Shown piece after piece: positions 18,755-27,198 of a stretch of DNA of 64,000 nucleotides. The stretch covers positions 1 through 64,000 of the forward strand of contig JAHDVK010000002.1 in the NCBI GenBank assembly GCA_023384675.1. The letters are read 5' to 3'. The DNA comes from Bryobacteraceae bacterium. Lineage in GTDB: Bacteria > Acidobacteriota > Terriglobia > Bryobacterales > Bryobacteraceae. How positions within the stretch are numbered: position 1 is the stretch's first letter; each line of letters starts with the position of its first letter. A program made the position numbers and the translations under genes. The notes beneath the pieces were generated by a model. That model was not told the origin of the DNA and searched no databases. It worked only from the letters and a program-made list of their open reading frames with translations.

Positions 18755-19756
18755 TCACTTCAGCGCATGGCGGTAGATCGCGCGGTTGTTCCAGCTGGTA
18801 GTGATCAGGGATTCACCTTCGAAACCGCACACCTGCTCATCGGGCGCGGTCTGGTCATGCCGGAGCGGTTTCCAAGCGGCCGCATCCAGATCGAGCAGTA
18901 AGGTGCCGAAACGGCGCGGGGCAGCGATGGTGCTGAGCGAGGCGGCGAGTATGCCCGAGGGCGAGACATCGAAGCGGGCCAAAGAATGCGGGCCTTGGCC
19001 CAGTATGTCCACGAGGGGAATCCTGCGGACAATGCCGCCCTCAAAGTCCGTCTTCACGATCTCCGCCGTGAAGGGCACGTATAAGAAAACGTGGGAGGCG
19101 CTCACCGCGATGCCGGGCCTGCTGGAATTCCAGTCCTGCACGGACCTGACCCGTTGGGGAAGCGAAAGATCGCTGAAAGGCAGCACCTTGCGCATGATCC
19201 GCCCATCCATGCCAATCTGCCAGAGCACCTCGTGCGTGATCGGTCCGCGGGTCGTGTCTAACACTCGGCCCAGCGGCGCCATGAACGCCCACAGGGTTCC
19301 GTCCGGGGCGAAACGGGCATGGATGGCGAAGCGCTCCTCCAACCGAACCACTTTGGGCTGGGCTGTTGGCTGGTCAAGCAGAATGACCAGCCCAGCCACC
19401 TGTCCTTGCGCGGCAGTGTAACCGAGCACCGCAACCGCGCCGTCCGGCGAATAGGCTGCAGTATAGAGGTGGACCTTCATTGCGCCCGGGAACCAAACGG
19501 TGTGCTGTGCCAAAAGTTCACCATCCGGCCGGTGGATCATGATATTCGGCTTGCCGCCGGTCCTGACCTCCACCTCCAGCCGAACCCGGAGCGACGGGTG
19601 CCAGCGGTCGTGGGGCGGCAAATCACTGGCAAGAACTCCGGCAAACTCAACATTGCCGGACCGCGCGGAATGCGCCGCGGGCACCTCGGCATTCGCGGTG
19701 GCCGAAGCAAGGATTAGCGCGGCAGCCGGAAGGCAGACAAAATTATGAAGATGCAT
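18755..19756 (-). CDS. Exported beta-propeller protein of unknown function
   Basis: The 333-residue protein has a Sec signal (LPAAALILASATANAE) and a string of short beta-blade motifs such as AAYSPDGAVAVLGY, ARFAPDGTLWAF and FDVSPSGILAAS, about six blades. The start is preceded by AGGAGG, and the Cys-rich gene ends 33 bp upstream, so the two are one operon. The C-terminal end is duplicated as a fragment at 8369-8461, so the family is or was multi-copy in this genome. The fold suggests binding or a redox partner role; no catalytic motif is seen. The pair sits between the two halves of a methyltransferase gene. Confidence 0.75.
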   Translation of the reverse strand: MHLHNFVCLPAAALILASATANAEVPAAHSARSGNVEFAGVLASDLPPHDRWHPSLRVRLEVEVRTGGKPNIMIHRPDGELLAQHTVWFPGAMKVHLYTAAYSPDGAVAVLGYTAAQGQVAGLVILLDQPTAQPKVVRLEERFAIHARFAPDGTLWAFMAPLGRVLDTTRGPITHEVLWQIGMDGRIMRKVLPFSDLSLPQRVRSVQDWNSSRPGIAVSASHVFLYVPFTAEIVKTDFEGGIVRRIPLVDILGQGPHSLARFDVSPSGILAASLSTIAAPRRFGTLLLDLDAAAWKPLRHDQTAPDEQVCGFEGESLITTSWNNRAIYRHALK

Positions 19757-19789
19757 GGCGATCAGGAACCTCCTTTATCTATTTTCGGC

Positions 19790-20341
19790 TCATTGATGGG
19801 TACAGGGCGAATCGCAACAACAGCCGTTCGGGCATGGGATGTAGCCTGATTCCCAGCCCGTCAGGCCGCCTGGGTCGCTGATACTGAAACAATTCGCGCC
19901 CGAGCCGCAACCCGTGCAAGGATACTCATCCCCGGTCGCGCATCGCATGTAATGCCCGCCACACTCCGGGGCTGGCATATCCGCGTAAACGGTGGGCTGG
20001 AGGATGGAGGCTATGCGCGACCAGAGACCAAGTCTGCGTGGTTCACATGGCGCCGGGCCGGAGCCGCGTCCCGCCGCTCTCGCCAGGCTGCCTCCCGTTG
20101 AGGCAGGCAAGGAAAGTCCGTCGAAGACGCCCGACAGCCGCACTCCGCTGGAGCTTAAGAGGACTGGACCATTGTCTCCGGTTTCCGCCGTTGAGCCAGA
20201 AGCCGAACTTGAAGGTCTCTCGCCCATGAGGAGAAGACCCATTGCGGAACCAATGAGAATAGCACTCACCACCACCAGCCGCACCAGGAGCTTCGAGTGC
20301 GAGGCCGATGGACCCGGATGAATGAGGCGAAGTTTGCTCAC
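19790..20341 (-). CDS. Exported or membrane-anchored Cys-rich protein of unknown function
   Basis: The 183-residue protein has one N-terminal membrane segment (LLVRLVVVSAILIGSAMGLLL, about 18-38), a low-complexity Ser/Gly-rich middle, and a C-terminal domain (about 125-183) with ten cysteines, including a CCC triplet (NGCCCDSPC) and one Trp. The GTG start at 20341 has no clear ribosome site. The Cys-rich end suggests several disulfides outside the cytoplasm. I do not recognise the family. The Cys/Trp pattern and the beta-propeller partner recall methylamine-dehydrogenase subunits, but the match is weak; see findings. Confidence 0.6.
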   Translation of the reverse strand: MSKLRLIHPGPSASHSKLLVRLVVVSAILIGSAMGLLLMGERPSSSASGSTAETGDNGPVLLSSSGVRLSGVFDGLSLPASTGGSLARAAGRGSGPAPCEPRRLGLWSRIASILQPTVYADMPAPECGGHYMRCATGDEYPCTGCGSGANCFSISDPGGLTGWESGYIPCPNGCCCDSPCTHQ

Positions 20342-20397
20342 GCGAGTAGTATGGTGCCAAAACTAGCTAGGATCAAGAGAAATAAACTTAACTTTGT

Positions 20398-20440
20398 AGT
20401 CAATTGTAAGCGGTGGCATAAGCAGTGGCATAAGCAATTG
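20398..20440 (-). promoter_or_regulatory. Repeated motif and -35-like box upstream of the Cys-rich gene
   Basis: On the plus strand CAATTG (20401-20406) and CAATTG (20435-20440) flank two 12-bp repeats, CGGTGGCATAAG (20411-20422) and CAGTGGCATAAG (20423-20434). Read on the minus strand, TTGACT (20403-20398) follows the repeats and would serve as a -35 element. Repeats just upstream of a -35 box fit an activator site. The flanking DNA (20342-20487) is clearly more AT-rich than its surroundings. Confidence 0.4.
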
Positions 20441-20487
20441 AGGAAAATAGGCAGGGCATTTCTTCTTATAGTTGCTTCACGAAGCGA

Positions 20488-20817
20488 TTAATGACTCAGC
20501 CCGATGAGCGGCTGGCCTTCGGGCCGCGCATGCCGGGCTGCCATGGCTCGCACGGTAGCGCGGCTGCACAGCCGCCTCGGTCGCATCGGGCAGGCCCATC
20601 GCCGCGCCCGCATTTCGGCGTTCGGCTCCACGCCCACCACCTCATAGCCGTGGCGCGCAAACAACTCCGCCGCGATGCCGGTGCCCGAGCCGATGTCAGC
20701 CACGCGCGCTCCGGGCGGTAGACGCAGCGCCGCCACCACCTCATCCGGATAGCCGGGCCGCCATTGCGCGTAGTCAGCCGCGCGATCGCTGAACCGTTCT
20801 TTCGGGTCCATCGCCAT
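20488..20817 (-). pseudogene. N-terminal half of a decayed class I methyltransferase gene
   Basis: The frame reads [17 protein letters not shown], then motif I VADIGSGTGIAAELFARHG and EVVGVEPNAEMRA, the first half of a SAM-dependent methyltransferase of the YafE/UbiE-like group. After about 20607 the sequence becomes unrelated Arg/Ala-rich code and stops. The natural second half lies at 18200-18643 in the same orientation. The homologous part is 20607-20817. Confidence 0.65.
20560..20575. repeat. Short palindrome at the broken end of the methyltransferase half
   Basis: GCGGCTG (20560-20566) and CAGCCGC (20569-20575) form a perfect 7-bp inverted repeat around CA. It lies where the methyltransferase homology ends and resembles REP-type palindromes. 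No function is shown. Confidence 0.35.
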
Positions 20818-20899
20818 CGGCTCCAGGGTATCGCGAAGCGTTAGAGTTGAGAGTTCAGTTGTCCCGCGCGGCCCGTGCGCGGAAGTAGGAGTTCACCCG

Positions 20900-21793
20900 A
20901 TGCTTAAAACCCCGATGGAAATTCCCGAGATTTTGAATGCTTTTCACGCGGAGAACAGAAGGTTTCCGCGCGCCGCCGTCGAGTCCGCCGTCGCGCGCCG
21001 TGAGGAGATCGTTCCGGAACTGCTGAACGTCCTGGAGAAAACTCTTGAGAAAGCCGAGCGAGGAGTTGGCTACGAGGGCGGCGCCCCCTATTTATACGCC
21101 ATGTTGCTGCTCGCGCAGTTCCGCGAGACCCGGGCGTATCCCCTGATTGTCCGCTTCGCGTCGCTGCCCGAGGAGATCCTCGAAGATCTGTGCTCCGACT
21201 TCGTCACCGAAGACCTGCCCGCGGTGCTGGCTTCGGTTTGCGGCGGGGATCCGAAGGGCATCCAATCGCTCATCGAGAACCCGGACGCCAGCGAATGGGC
21301 CCGCGGCGCCGCCTTGGACGCGCTTGTCGCTCTTGTGAAAACGGGCGCCATCCACCGCGATGTGATCGTGTTGTATTTCGCCCGGCTCTTCCGCGGCGGC
21401 TTGGAGCGCGAGTATTCGCATGTATGGGATGCGCTGGTCTCCGCCGCCTGCGATATCTACCCCGGCGAATTGCAAGTGGACATCAAGAAGGCCTACCGCG
21501 CGGAGCTTGTGGACCCTGTGTTTATCTCGCTGGAGGATGTCGAGGCGGATTTGAAGCTGGGCCAGGAGCAGGTTCTCGAACGTCTCGCCCAGGGCAGGGA
21601 ACACCGTCTGATCGAAGACACCATCCAGGAAATGAGCTGGTGGGCCTGTTTCAACGAAAAGCCAGAGCGCCCCCCGAACCCTGTGGGGACGCCGGCGGCC
21701 AAGCCCAAGATCGGCCGCAACGATCCGTGTCTTTGTGGCAGCGGCAAGAAGTTCAAGAAATGCTGCGGATCTCCGGCTGCCGGAACAGCGTGA
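20900..21793 (+). CDS. DUF1186-type helical-repeat protein with SEC-C zinc motif
   Basis: The 297-residue protein is an alpha-helical DUF1186/HEAT-like protein (about residues 5-225; for example [20 protein letters not shown]) with a C-terminal SEC-C motif, [19 protein letters not shown] (about 272-290). The SEC-C motif binds zinc, as in the SecA tail; in proteins outside SecA its role is unclear. Its start has only a weak ribosome site. The 3' end overlaps the convergent thiE gene by 41 bp. Confidence 0.85.
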   Translation: MLKTPMEIPEILNAFHAENRRFPRAAVESAVARREEIVPELLNVLEKTLEKAERGVGYEGGAPYLYAMLLLAQFRETRAYPLIVRFASLPEEILEDLCSDFVTEDLPAVLASVCGGDPKGIQSLIENPDASEWARGAALDALVALVKTGAIHRDVIVLYFARLFRGGLEREYSHVWDALVSAACDIYPGELQVDIKKAYRAELVDPVFISLEDVEADLKLGQEQVLERLAQGREHRLIEDTIQEMSWWACFNEKPERPPNPVGTPAAKPKIGRNDPCLCGSGKKFKKCCGSPAAGTA

Positions 21794-22322
21794 TGCCCGC
21801 GACGCCCGCGGCGCCGGCTTCCAGGCAACGCGGCGCGTTCTCCCACGTGATGCCGCCGAGGGCAAGCACCGGAATGGGGGCCGCGCGGCAGGCTTCGGCG
21901 AGGCGTTCCAGCCCCTGGGGGGCCACGAAGGAAACTTTCGAAAAAGGCGCGAAAACGGGCGCGAAAACGGCAAAATCGGCGCCGTTTTGCGCGCTTTTGC
22001 GCACTTCTTCGGCGCTGTGGCACGAGACGCCGAAGAGGAATCCGGCGGGGGCAACGGGCTTCCAGATCGAGGGCGGTGGCGCATCGCCCGGCAGATGAGC
22101 GCCCGCCGCGCCGCACGCCAGAGCCACGTCCACTCTTGTATTGACCAGCACTTTCGCGTTGCCCGCCGCGTGGACGATCCGCTCCGTCCAGCGATGGAGT
22201 TCGCGCGCGCTCAGATGCTTCTCCCGCACCTGAATCATCTCGACGCCGGCGGCGGCGCTGCGCCGCACGTTTTCCAGGGTTTCTTCGAGGGAGAGTCCGC
22301 CGGTGATGTGATAACGGATCAA
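21753..22322 (-). CDS. thiE: Thiamine phosphate synthase (ThiE/TenI family)
   Basis: The 189-residue TIM barrel reads [46 protein letters not shown] and PVLALGGIT, all ThiE/TenI signatures. ThiE joins the thiazole and pyrimidine phosphates; TenI-like members are thiazole tautomerases. The start is best taken as TTG at 22322, overlapping the fmdE stop (TTGA), because the longer frame runs through fmdE. It is slightly short for ThiE. It is the last gene of a coupled operon with fmdE, modC and modB. No other thi gene is near. Confidence 0.82.
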   Translation of the reverse strand: MIRYHITGGLSLEETLENVRRSAAAGVEMIQVREKHLSARELHRWTERIVHAAGNAKVLVNTRVDVALACGAAGAHLPGDAPPPSIWKPVAPAGFLFGVSCHSAEEVRKSAQNGADFAVFAPVFAPFSKVSFVAPQGLERLAEACRAAPIPVLALGGITWENAPRCLEAGAAGVAGITLFRQPEIRSIS

Positions 22323-22906
22323 GCGGACACCGGCTCGTAGTAGCGCGCGCCCGCGCAGGCTTTGCAGAGCGTGCGCCCGTTCACTTCCACTTCGCGCGCG
22401 AAAGCGATGCCCTCGCCGCATTCGGCGCAATGGACGCGCGGCCCCTTGTAGCCGGGCATTTCCTGGGCACCGATGGTCACGCGCACCCACTGCGTGTCGA
22501 AGAGTTCCTCGTCGGGCATCTCGCGGTAGGCGTGCATCTGCTGCCGGTTCTTGTCCTCGATTTCGGGATAGAGTTCGCGGGCGCGCTGTTTGCTGGACTC
22601 TTTCGCGGCGACGCGCACGGCGCGGTTCTCGCGCAGGTCCACAAAGGTGGCGGCCATTTTGCCGAAATCGACGAACTTGAGCGCGCGTTTGCCGAGGCGG
22701 CAGCCGGTGACGACGCCGATGGCGTCGGTGGCGCAGCGGTCGATTTCGACATAGGTCACAAGGCGCTTGCGGTCCGCCCCGGCGGGGTCTTCGATGCCGA
22801 GCAGCCGCAGCCCGTGGAGGGCGAGCCGGATGCCGAGAATCTGGCCCGCACAGAGATGTCCGTGGGCTTTCGCGGCGAGTTCTTCGTATTCAGCGAGGGT
22901 CTTCAT
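22319..22906 (-). CDS. fmdE: FmdE-family protein with C-terminal zinc ribbon
   Basis: The 195-residue protein has the FmdE core (HGHLCAGQILGIRLALHG at about 15-32; EIDRCATDAIGVVTGCRLGKR at about 54-74) and a zinc ribbon with CAECG and CKAC (about 160-185). FmdE is named after a subunit associated with formylmethanofuran dehydrogenase, but in bacteria it is usually linked to molybdenum or tungsten genes. Its role is not proven. The start overlaps the modC stop (ATGA), so it is translationally coupled to a molybdate-type ABC ATPase. Confidence 0.87.
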   Translation of the reverse strand: MKTLAEYEELAAKAHGHLCAGQILGIRLALHGLRLLGIEDPAGADRKRLVTYVEIDRCATDAIGVVTGCRLGKRALKFVDFGKMAATFVDLRENRAVRVAAKESSKQRARELYPEIEDKNRQQMHAYREMPDEELFDTQWVRVTIGAQEMPGYKGPRVHCAECGEGIAFAREVEVNGRTLCKACAGARYYEPVSA

Positions 22907-23958
22907 CGCAGCAGCCGGACCGCCTCGGGCGGGATTTCGACATTCCAGACTTTATTATGCCGGAATGGCTCCCATTCGCGCCGGGTGATCTCGGCGGCGA
23001 GGCCGTTGGTGAACCGCAGGCGGACGCTGACGGGCCCTTCGCGGGCCTCTTCGAGGTGGCAGGCGAGGCCCGCGCCGCGGCCGGCGTGCACACGGTCGCG
23101 GCGGATGGCGACTCGGATGCGCGCTCCTTTGAGCAGGCCGGGAAAATAGGGCGCGGCGGCCTCGAAGCGGAAGTCCGCATCGGGTTGGCACAGGAGCAGC
23201 GAGGAGCGGCGCGAGGGGTCGAGCCCGAGGATCTCCGCATCGACGACGGCATGACGGTCGAGCCAGCGGACCACAGCATCGTTGGCCGGATCGTCGAGCC
23301 ACGTGGCGCCGGCGCCCTGCCGGGCTAGGCGGCCGCGGTCGAGCAGCACCACTTCCTGGGCCAGGTCGAGGCCGGCTTCGGGACCGCGCGCGCAAACGGC
23401 GACAGGCACGCCGTGGCCGTTGACGGCGGCGTCGATCGCGCCGCGCACTTCGCCGAGAAGCGCGGGGGTGAAGCCGCGCAGGGGCTCGTCGATCAACAGA
23501 AGCCTCGGCCGCGCGACGAGGGCGCGGGCGGCGGCGACGCGCAACTGCAGGCCGGGCGGAAGAGCGGCGGCATCTTCGGAGGCGATGTCGCGCAGATCGG
23601 CTTCGCTGATCATCGCTTCGGCCTGACGGGCGCGTTCGACGCGTCCGCCCTCGATGGCGGCGAGGCTGAGGTGCTGGCGCACGCTCAGCCCGGCGGCGAG
23701 GCACGGCTCGGACGGGATCAACGCGCAAGCGCGCCGCTCGGGCGGAAGGTTCACGCCGGCGGGTCCGTCAAAGACCACCTGCCCGGCGACGGCGATGCGG
23801 CCTTCATCCGGGCGCGCGAGTCCGCAGATGGCGCGGAGCAGCAGCGTCTTGCCCGCGCCGGAATGTCCGGCCAGCAGGGAAGACTTCGCCTCGGATTTCC
23901 ACTCCACGTCGAGGGTCTCGCTCTGCCCACTAAAGCAGCGAATGCGTACGTCGATCAT
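22903..23958 (-). CDS. modC: Molybdate/tungstate ABC transporter ATP-binding protein
   Basis: The 351-residue protein has an ABC ATPase domain (Walker A GHSGAGKT at 31-38; Walker B LLLIDEP) and a C-terminal TOBE/MOP-like domain (about 285-345). The ABC signature loop, normally LSGGQ, reads LPPGLQLR, a clear departure. ModC powers oxyanion uptake with ModB. ATG 23958 was chosen because it overlaps the modB stop by 4 bp; the longer frame has no domain support. The altered signature may mean weak activity or incipient decay. Confidence 0.82.
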   Translation of the reverse strand: MIDVRIRCFSGQSETLDVEWKSEAKSSLLAGHSGAGKTLLLRAICGLARPDEGRIAVAGQVVFDGPAGVNLPPERRACALIPSEPCLAAGLSVRQHLSLAAIEGGRVERARQAEAMISEADLRDIASEDAAALPPGLQLRVAAARALVARPRLLLIDEPLRGFTPALLGEVRGAIDAAVNGHGVPVAVCARGPEAGLDLAQEVVLLDRGRLARQGAGATWLDDPANDAVVRWLDRHAVVDAEILGLDPSRRSSLLLCQPDADFRFEAAAPYFPGLLKGARIRVAIRRDRVHAGRGAGLACHLEEAREGPVSVRLRFTNGLAAEITRREWEPFRHNKVWNVEIPPEAVRLLR

Positions 23959-24383
23959 TGCCCGCGCCCCCGCAATAGCAAGCCGGCCAGCGCTTCCAGG
24001 AAGACGCGTCCGGCCACCCACCCCGCCGCCGCGAACAGGCCGGAACGGACCGAGGGCCAGGCGGCGCGCCAGGCGGGCGCACCCAGCGTGCGGACGGATT
24101 CCAGCCAGGGTGCGGGCACGGCGGCGATCCGGATCGAAGCTTCGCGCGCCAGCGCCGCCACAGACACTAGCATGGCCGCCGCCAGCATCCAGCCGAAGGC
24201 TCCGGTGAGCCAGGCGGCGAGCAGAACCGGGCCGGGCAGCAGCGCGGCCAGCCGCACCGGAAGCGCGAAGCGCCGGTCGAAAGTCATGCTCCAGCCCAAG
24301 GCGAACGCGAGGGGAAAAGCGAGCAGCGCGGAGAGGGCCGCGGTCTGTGCGCTCAACCACCACGAGGGCCAGTCCATCAGCAT
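23955..24383 (-). CDS. modB: Short ModB-like ABC permease
   Basis: The 142-residue protein has four to five hydrophobic helices and an EAA-like loop, ESVRTLGAPAWRAAWP (about 95-110), as in ABC permeases of the molybdate type. ModB is normally about 220-230 residues, so roughly a third is missing. I chose ATG 24383, 5 bp after GGGAG (24393-24389); an upstream ATG at 24395 overlaps a perfect TATAAT (24399-24394, minus strand) and is less likely. No modA gene for the binding protein is seen. It may be a reduced or failing transporter. Confidence 0.65.
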   Translation of the reverse strand: MLMDWPSWWLSAQTAALSALLAFPLAFALGWSMTFDRRFALPVRLAALLPGPVLLAAWLTGAFGWMLAAAMLVSVAALAREASIRIAAVPAPWLESVRTLGAPAWRAAWPSVRSGLFAAAGWVAGRVFLEALAGLLLRGRGQ

Positions 24384-24439
24384 GGGGACTCCCATTATAG
24401 GCGAGCCGCAAGCGGGACGTTTGCGTGTAAACTCACCTC

Positions 24440-24952
24440 ATGGCATTGATTTCGCGGAGCCCGCGCCGGGCGCGCGCCATCGCCTCCGCGCTCGGTTCGC
24501 TTGGCTGTCCGGGCTTCGCGCAACTCTCGCTCGATTTCGATGACGAACCACCGCCGGTGCAGGATGCGGCGGTGGTGCTGTCGGCGGCGCTGGCGTGCGA
24601 CGATCTGCCGCGATCGATTGTGCGGGCGCTGCCGTGGGTGGTGCTCGAGTACGCGCATCTCGACTGGGACTTCGTACTGCAGGAAGCGCGGCGGCGCGGC
24701 ACGCAGAACCGGCTGGGGTTTGTCGTGACGCTGGCCGAACAACTCGGCGCGCAGAGCTACGGCAACGAAGAGAAGCTCACGCGGCTGGCGGAAGTGGAAG
24801 AGCGCCTGTTCGACATCCGTCTGGACCGCGAGGATACGCTTTGCCAGGATTCGCTGCCCGATTCGGAGCGGACGTGGCTGCGGGCGAACCGGCCGAAGGA
24901 AGCGGCGATCTGGCATCTGCTGACGGATCTGGATTTGCGGGGGATGGAGTAG
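24440..24952 (+). CDS. Hypothetical protein
   Basis: The 170-residue, mostly helical cytoplasmic protein (acidic overall, no signal, no membrane helix) has stretches such as LPWVVLEYAHLDWDFVLQEA and AIWHLLTDLDL. I do not recognise a domain. It is divergent from the mod operon, 56 bp from the modB start, and may share its control region. Codon use looks like the neighbours, so it is probably a real gene. Confidence 0.6.
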   Translation: MALISRSPRRARAIASALGSLGCPGFAQLSLDFDDEPPPVQDAAVVLSAALACDDLPRSIVRALPWVVLEYAHLDWDFVLQEARRRGTQNRLGFVVTLAEQLGAQSYGNEEKLTRLAEVEERLFDIRLDREDTLCQDSLPDSERTWLRANRPKEAAIWHLLTDLDLRGME

Positions 24953-25523
24953 GGCGGGCGTAAGTTCGTACTCCAGCTTCTCAACCGCCCAGCTTCCTTG
25001 GGGGCGCTTTGGGCACCTTTTAGCACACCGCCGAGGCCTATGGCGAATTCTATGCGCGATTGAAGCGGGTCCGCCCGAAGGATCTGATTCGCTGACTGTC
25101 ACTTGTGGCGGCCCGTGGCAGCCTGACCGGGTCGAATTGCCATGAGGTTTTCGGCAACAGGAGGTACTGAATGGCGGACGCGGAGGGTCAGTTCAAGTTC
25201 TGGGACGGGTCGGACGCCAGCCAGGGTGACGCCGCGAGGGCCCGCAGTGGTGAACGGGCTGGACGGTTTGAGTCTGAAGTTTGATCTGGTCTTCGCCATC
25301 ATGGCGCAGCTTGAGACGGTGTATCGCGGCCCCGTGCTGATGGACCGGCCGCCACCGGGGTGATCCGCCGGTCGGGGATACGCCGGCACTTGTGCTGCTT
25401 ACCCGGATCTGCGCGCAACGTCAGCCTGTGGGCGCTTCATTGCGAGCGGCCTCCGGAAACAACCACTGGCACGCCGCCCATCAGGCCGCTCTCCGCAATG
25501 GCGTAGTCTGAGGAGGAAAGCCC
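24953..25523. other. 571-bp gap with gene debris, no supported gene
   Basis: I see no complete gene. A short plus-strand open stretch near 25030-25098 ends EFYARLKRVRPKDLIR and a stop, like the tail of a lost gene. A 73-codon frame at 25142-25363 has no domain. The region before dinB holds a GGAGG (25513-25517) that serves that gene. Confidence 0.4.
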
Positions 25524-26747
25524 ATGATCTTCCACGTCGATATGGACGCATTCTTCGTCTCGGTGGAGGAACTCTACGATCCTTCGCTGAAGGGGAAAGC
25601 CGTGGTGGTCGGCGGCCAACGCGATCAGCGCGGCGTGGTCTCGGCGGCGAGCTACGAGGCGCGCAAGTTCGGCGTTCATTCAGCCCTGCCCCTGCGCAGC
25701 GCGGCCCAGCGTTGCCCGCACGCGATCTTTCTGGACGGTCACCCCGAGCGGTATCGCGAGTATTCGCACAAAGTGCACCGCGTGCTCGAGTCGTTCACGC
25801 CGAAAGTCGAGATGGCCTCGGTAGACGAGGCCTATCTCGACCTGGCGGGCAGCGAACGCCTCTGGGGACCGCCGCTCAAGGCGGCTCATCTGTTGCACGA
25901 ACGCATGAAGCGCGATACAGGGCTGAATTGCTCGGTCGGCATCGCCACTTCACGCATGGTGGCGAAAGTCGCCAGCGATCAGGCCAAGCCCAACGGGGTG
26001 CTCTGGGTGCAGCCCGGCGCGGAGGCCGCGTTTCTCGCGCCGCTCGATGTCCGCAAACTGCCGGGCGTGGGCAAGGTCACCGAACAAAAGCTCCACGAAC
26101 TCGGGATTCGACGCGTGGGCGATCTTGCGCGCCTGGAGACCTCGTTCCTCGAACGGCGTTTCGGGCAATGGGGCCTCGCGCTGGCGGGCAAATCGCACGG
26201 CCTTGATGCGGGCGGCTGGTTCGATAGCGAAATCGGCGCGCACGAGGATCCCAAATCCATCAGCCACGAGCACACGTTCGATGAAGACACCGCCGCCGCT
26301 GTCAAGATCGAGGCGACGCTCGCGCGGCTGACGGAAAAGGTGGCCCGGCGGCTGCGCGAACACGGCTTTCACGCGCGGACCGTTCATCTGAAGCTGCGCG
26401 ACGCCTCTTTTCGCACCGTCACGCGCGCCCGCACGCTGCCCGCGCCGACGCAGTTGGACCGTGAGCTGATCCTCGCTTCGCGCGAGCTGTTCCGCAAGGC
26501 GTGGGACCGCGGCAAGGTGCGGCTGATCGGCGTTGGCGTCTCGGGGCTGGAGCGAGCCGAAGGACAATTGGATCTGCTCGCCGCCGAACAGCGCGAGCGC
26601 GACCGCCGCGCGCTGTCCGCCGTTGACCGCCTGCGCGACAGGTTCGGCGAGGCCAGCGTCACACTCGCGAGCGGCTTGACCGGCGACACGCCCGAACGCG
26701 TGCATGAAAATCCGGTCGGACTGCCCGGCAAACAGCCGCGGAAGTAG
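25524..26747 (+). CDS. dinB: DNA polymerase IV (Y-family)
   Basis: The 407-residue protein starts FHVDMDAFFVSVEE, with the metal-binding Asp pair of the palm, followed by SVDEAYLDL (second catalytic block), the helix-hairpin-helix region LPGVGKVTEQKLHELGI and the little-finger domain. Pol IV copies past damaged bases with low fidelity. GGAGG lies 7 bp before the start. There is no obvious LexA box. The C-terminus ends without a clear beta-clamp motif, which sits weakly as QLDLL near residue 355. Confidence 0.93.
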   Translation: MIFHVDMDAFFVSVEELYDPSLKGKAVVVGGQRDQRGVVSAASYEARKFGVHSALPLRSAAQRCPHAIFLDGHPERYREYSHKVHRVLESFTPKVEMASVDEAYLDLAGSERLWGPPLKAAHLLHERMKRDTGLNCSVGIATSRMVAKVASDQAKPNGVLWVQPGAEAAFLAPLDVRKLPGVGKVTEQKLHELGIRRVGDLARLETSFLERRFGQWGLALAGKSHGLDAGGWFDSEIGAHEDPKSISHEHTFDEDTAAAVKIEATLARLTEKVARRLREHGFHARTVHLKLRDASFRTVTRARTLPAPTQLDRELILASRELFRKAWDRGKVRLIGVGVSGLERAEGQLDLLAAEQRERDRRALSAVDRLRDRFGEASVTLASGLTGDTPERVHENPVGLPGKQPRK

Positions 26748-26791
26748 CTGGGCCGCGAGCGGTTTGGACCAATCCCCGCCCGAAACGTAAG

Positions 26792-26812
26792 ATGATGCTT
26801 GTAGGCAATCAT
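26792..26812. promoter_or_regulatory. Possible operator upstream of the Fur-family gene
   Basis: ATGATGC and CAATCAT form an imperfect inverted repeat ending 6 bp before the start codon. Fur-family proteins often control their own gene through AT-rich dyads, but the match to a Fur or PerR box is weak. Confidence 0.25.
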
Positions 26813-26817
26813 CCATC

Positions 26818-27198
26818 ATGATCAGAAAGACGCGCCAGCGATCGGCCATCCGGGAGGCGCTTGAAACCTGCGGGCGGCCGATGTCGCCGGATGAAGTTCT
26901 GGCCTTGGCGCAAAAGAAAGTCAGCGGCTTGGGCATCGCGACGGTGTACCGCAACCTGAAGGCTTTGGTCGAAGAGGGCTGGCTGGTGCCCGTGGAGCTC
27001 CCGGGCGAGCCGGCGCGCTACGAACTTGCCGGGAAGGACCATCACCACCACTTCCATTGCCGCGCCTGCGGCCGCGTCTTCGAACTCCATGGCTGTGTCG
27101 ACAAGCTGGTCGAGATGGTGCCCGCGGGCTTCGCCATGACCGGCCACGAGCTGGTCCTTTACGGGCTTTGCGGCTCCTGCCAGGTGGGGCGGAATTGA
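26818..27198 (+). CDS. Fur-family metal-dependent regulator
   Basis: The 126-residue protein has a winged helix (RQRSAIREALETCGRPMSPDEVLALAQ, residues about 7-35) with IATVYRNLKALVEEGWL as the recognition region. The dimer/metal domain has a His-rich HHHHFHCRACGRVFE and a closing CGSC, the two C-x2-C pairs of the structural zinc. It could sense Fe, Zn or peroxide. It is a single gene whose TGA abuts the ATG of the phosphodiesterase, so both may be co-transcribed. Confidence 0.9.
   Translation: MIRKTRQRSAIREALETCGRPMSPDEVLALAQKKVSGLGIATVYRNLKALVEEGWLVPVELPGEPARYELAGKDHHHHFHCRACGRVFELHGCVDKLVEMVPAGFAMTGHELVLYGLCGSCQVGRN

Noticed and set aside
24394-24399. Perfect TATAAT on the minus strand as the modB promoter
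   Set aside because: It overlaps an alternative modB start and would place the transcript start beyond the ribosome site; no good -35 box at 16-18 bp.
24953-25523. tRNA or structured RNA in the gap before dinB
   Set aside because: No cloverleaf-like arms or TTCGA box; only coding debris seen.
26792-26812. Classical Fur box
   Set aside because: The dyad is short and imperfect and does not match the 19-bp Fur or 15-bp PerR consensus; kept only as a weak candidate.
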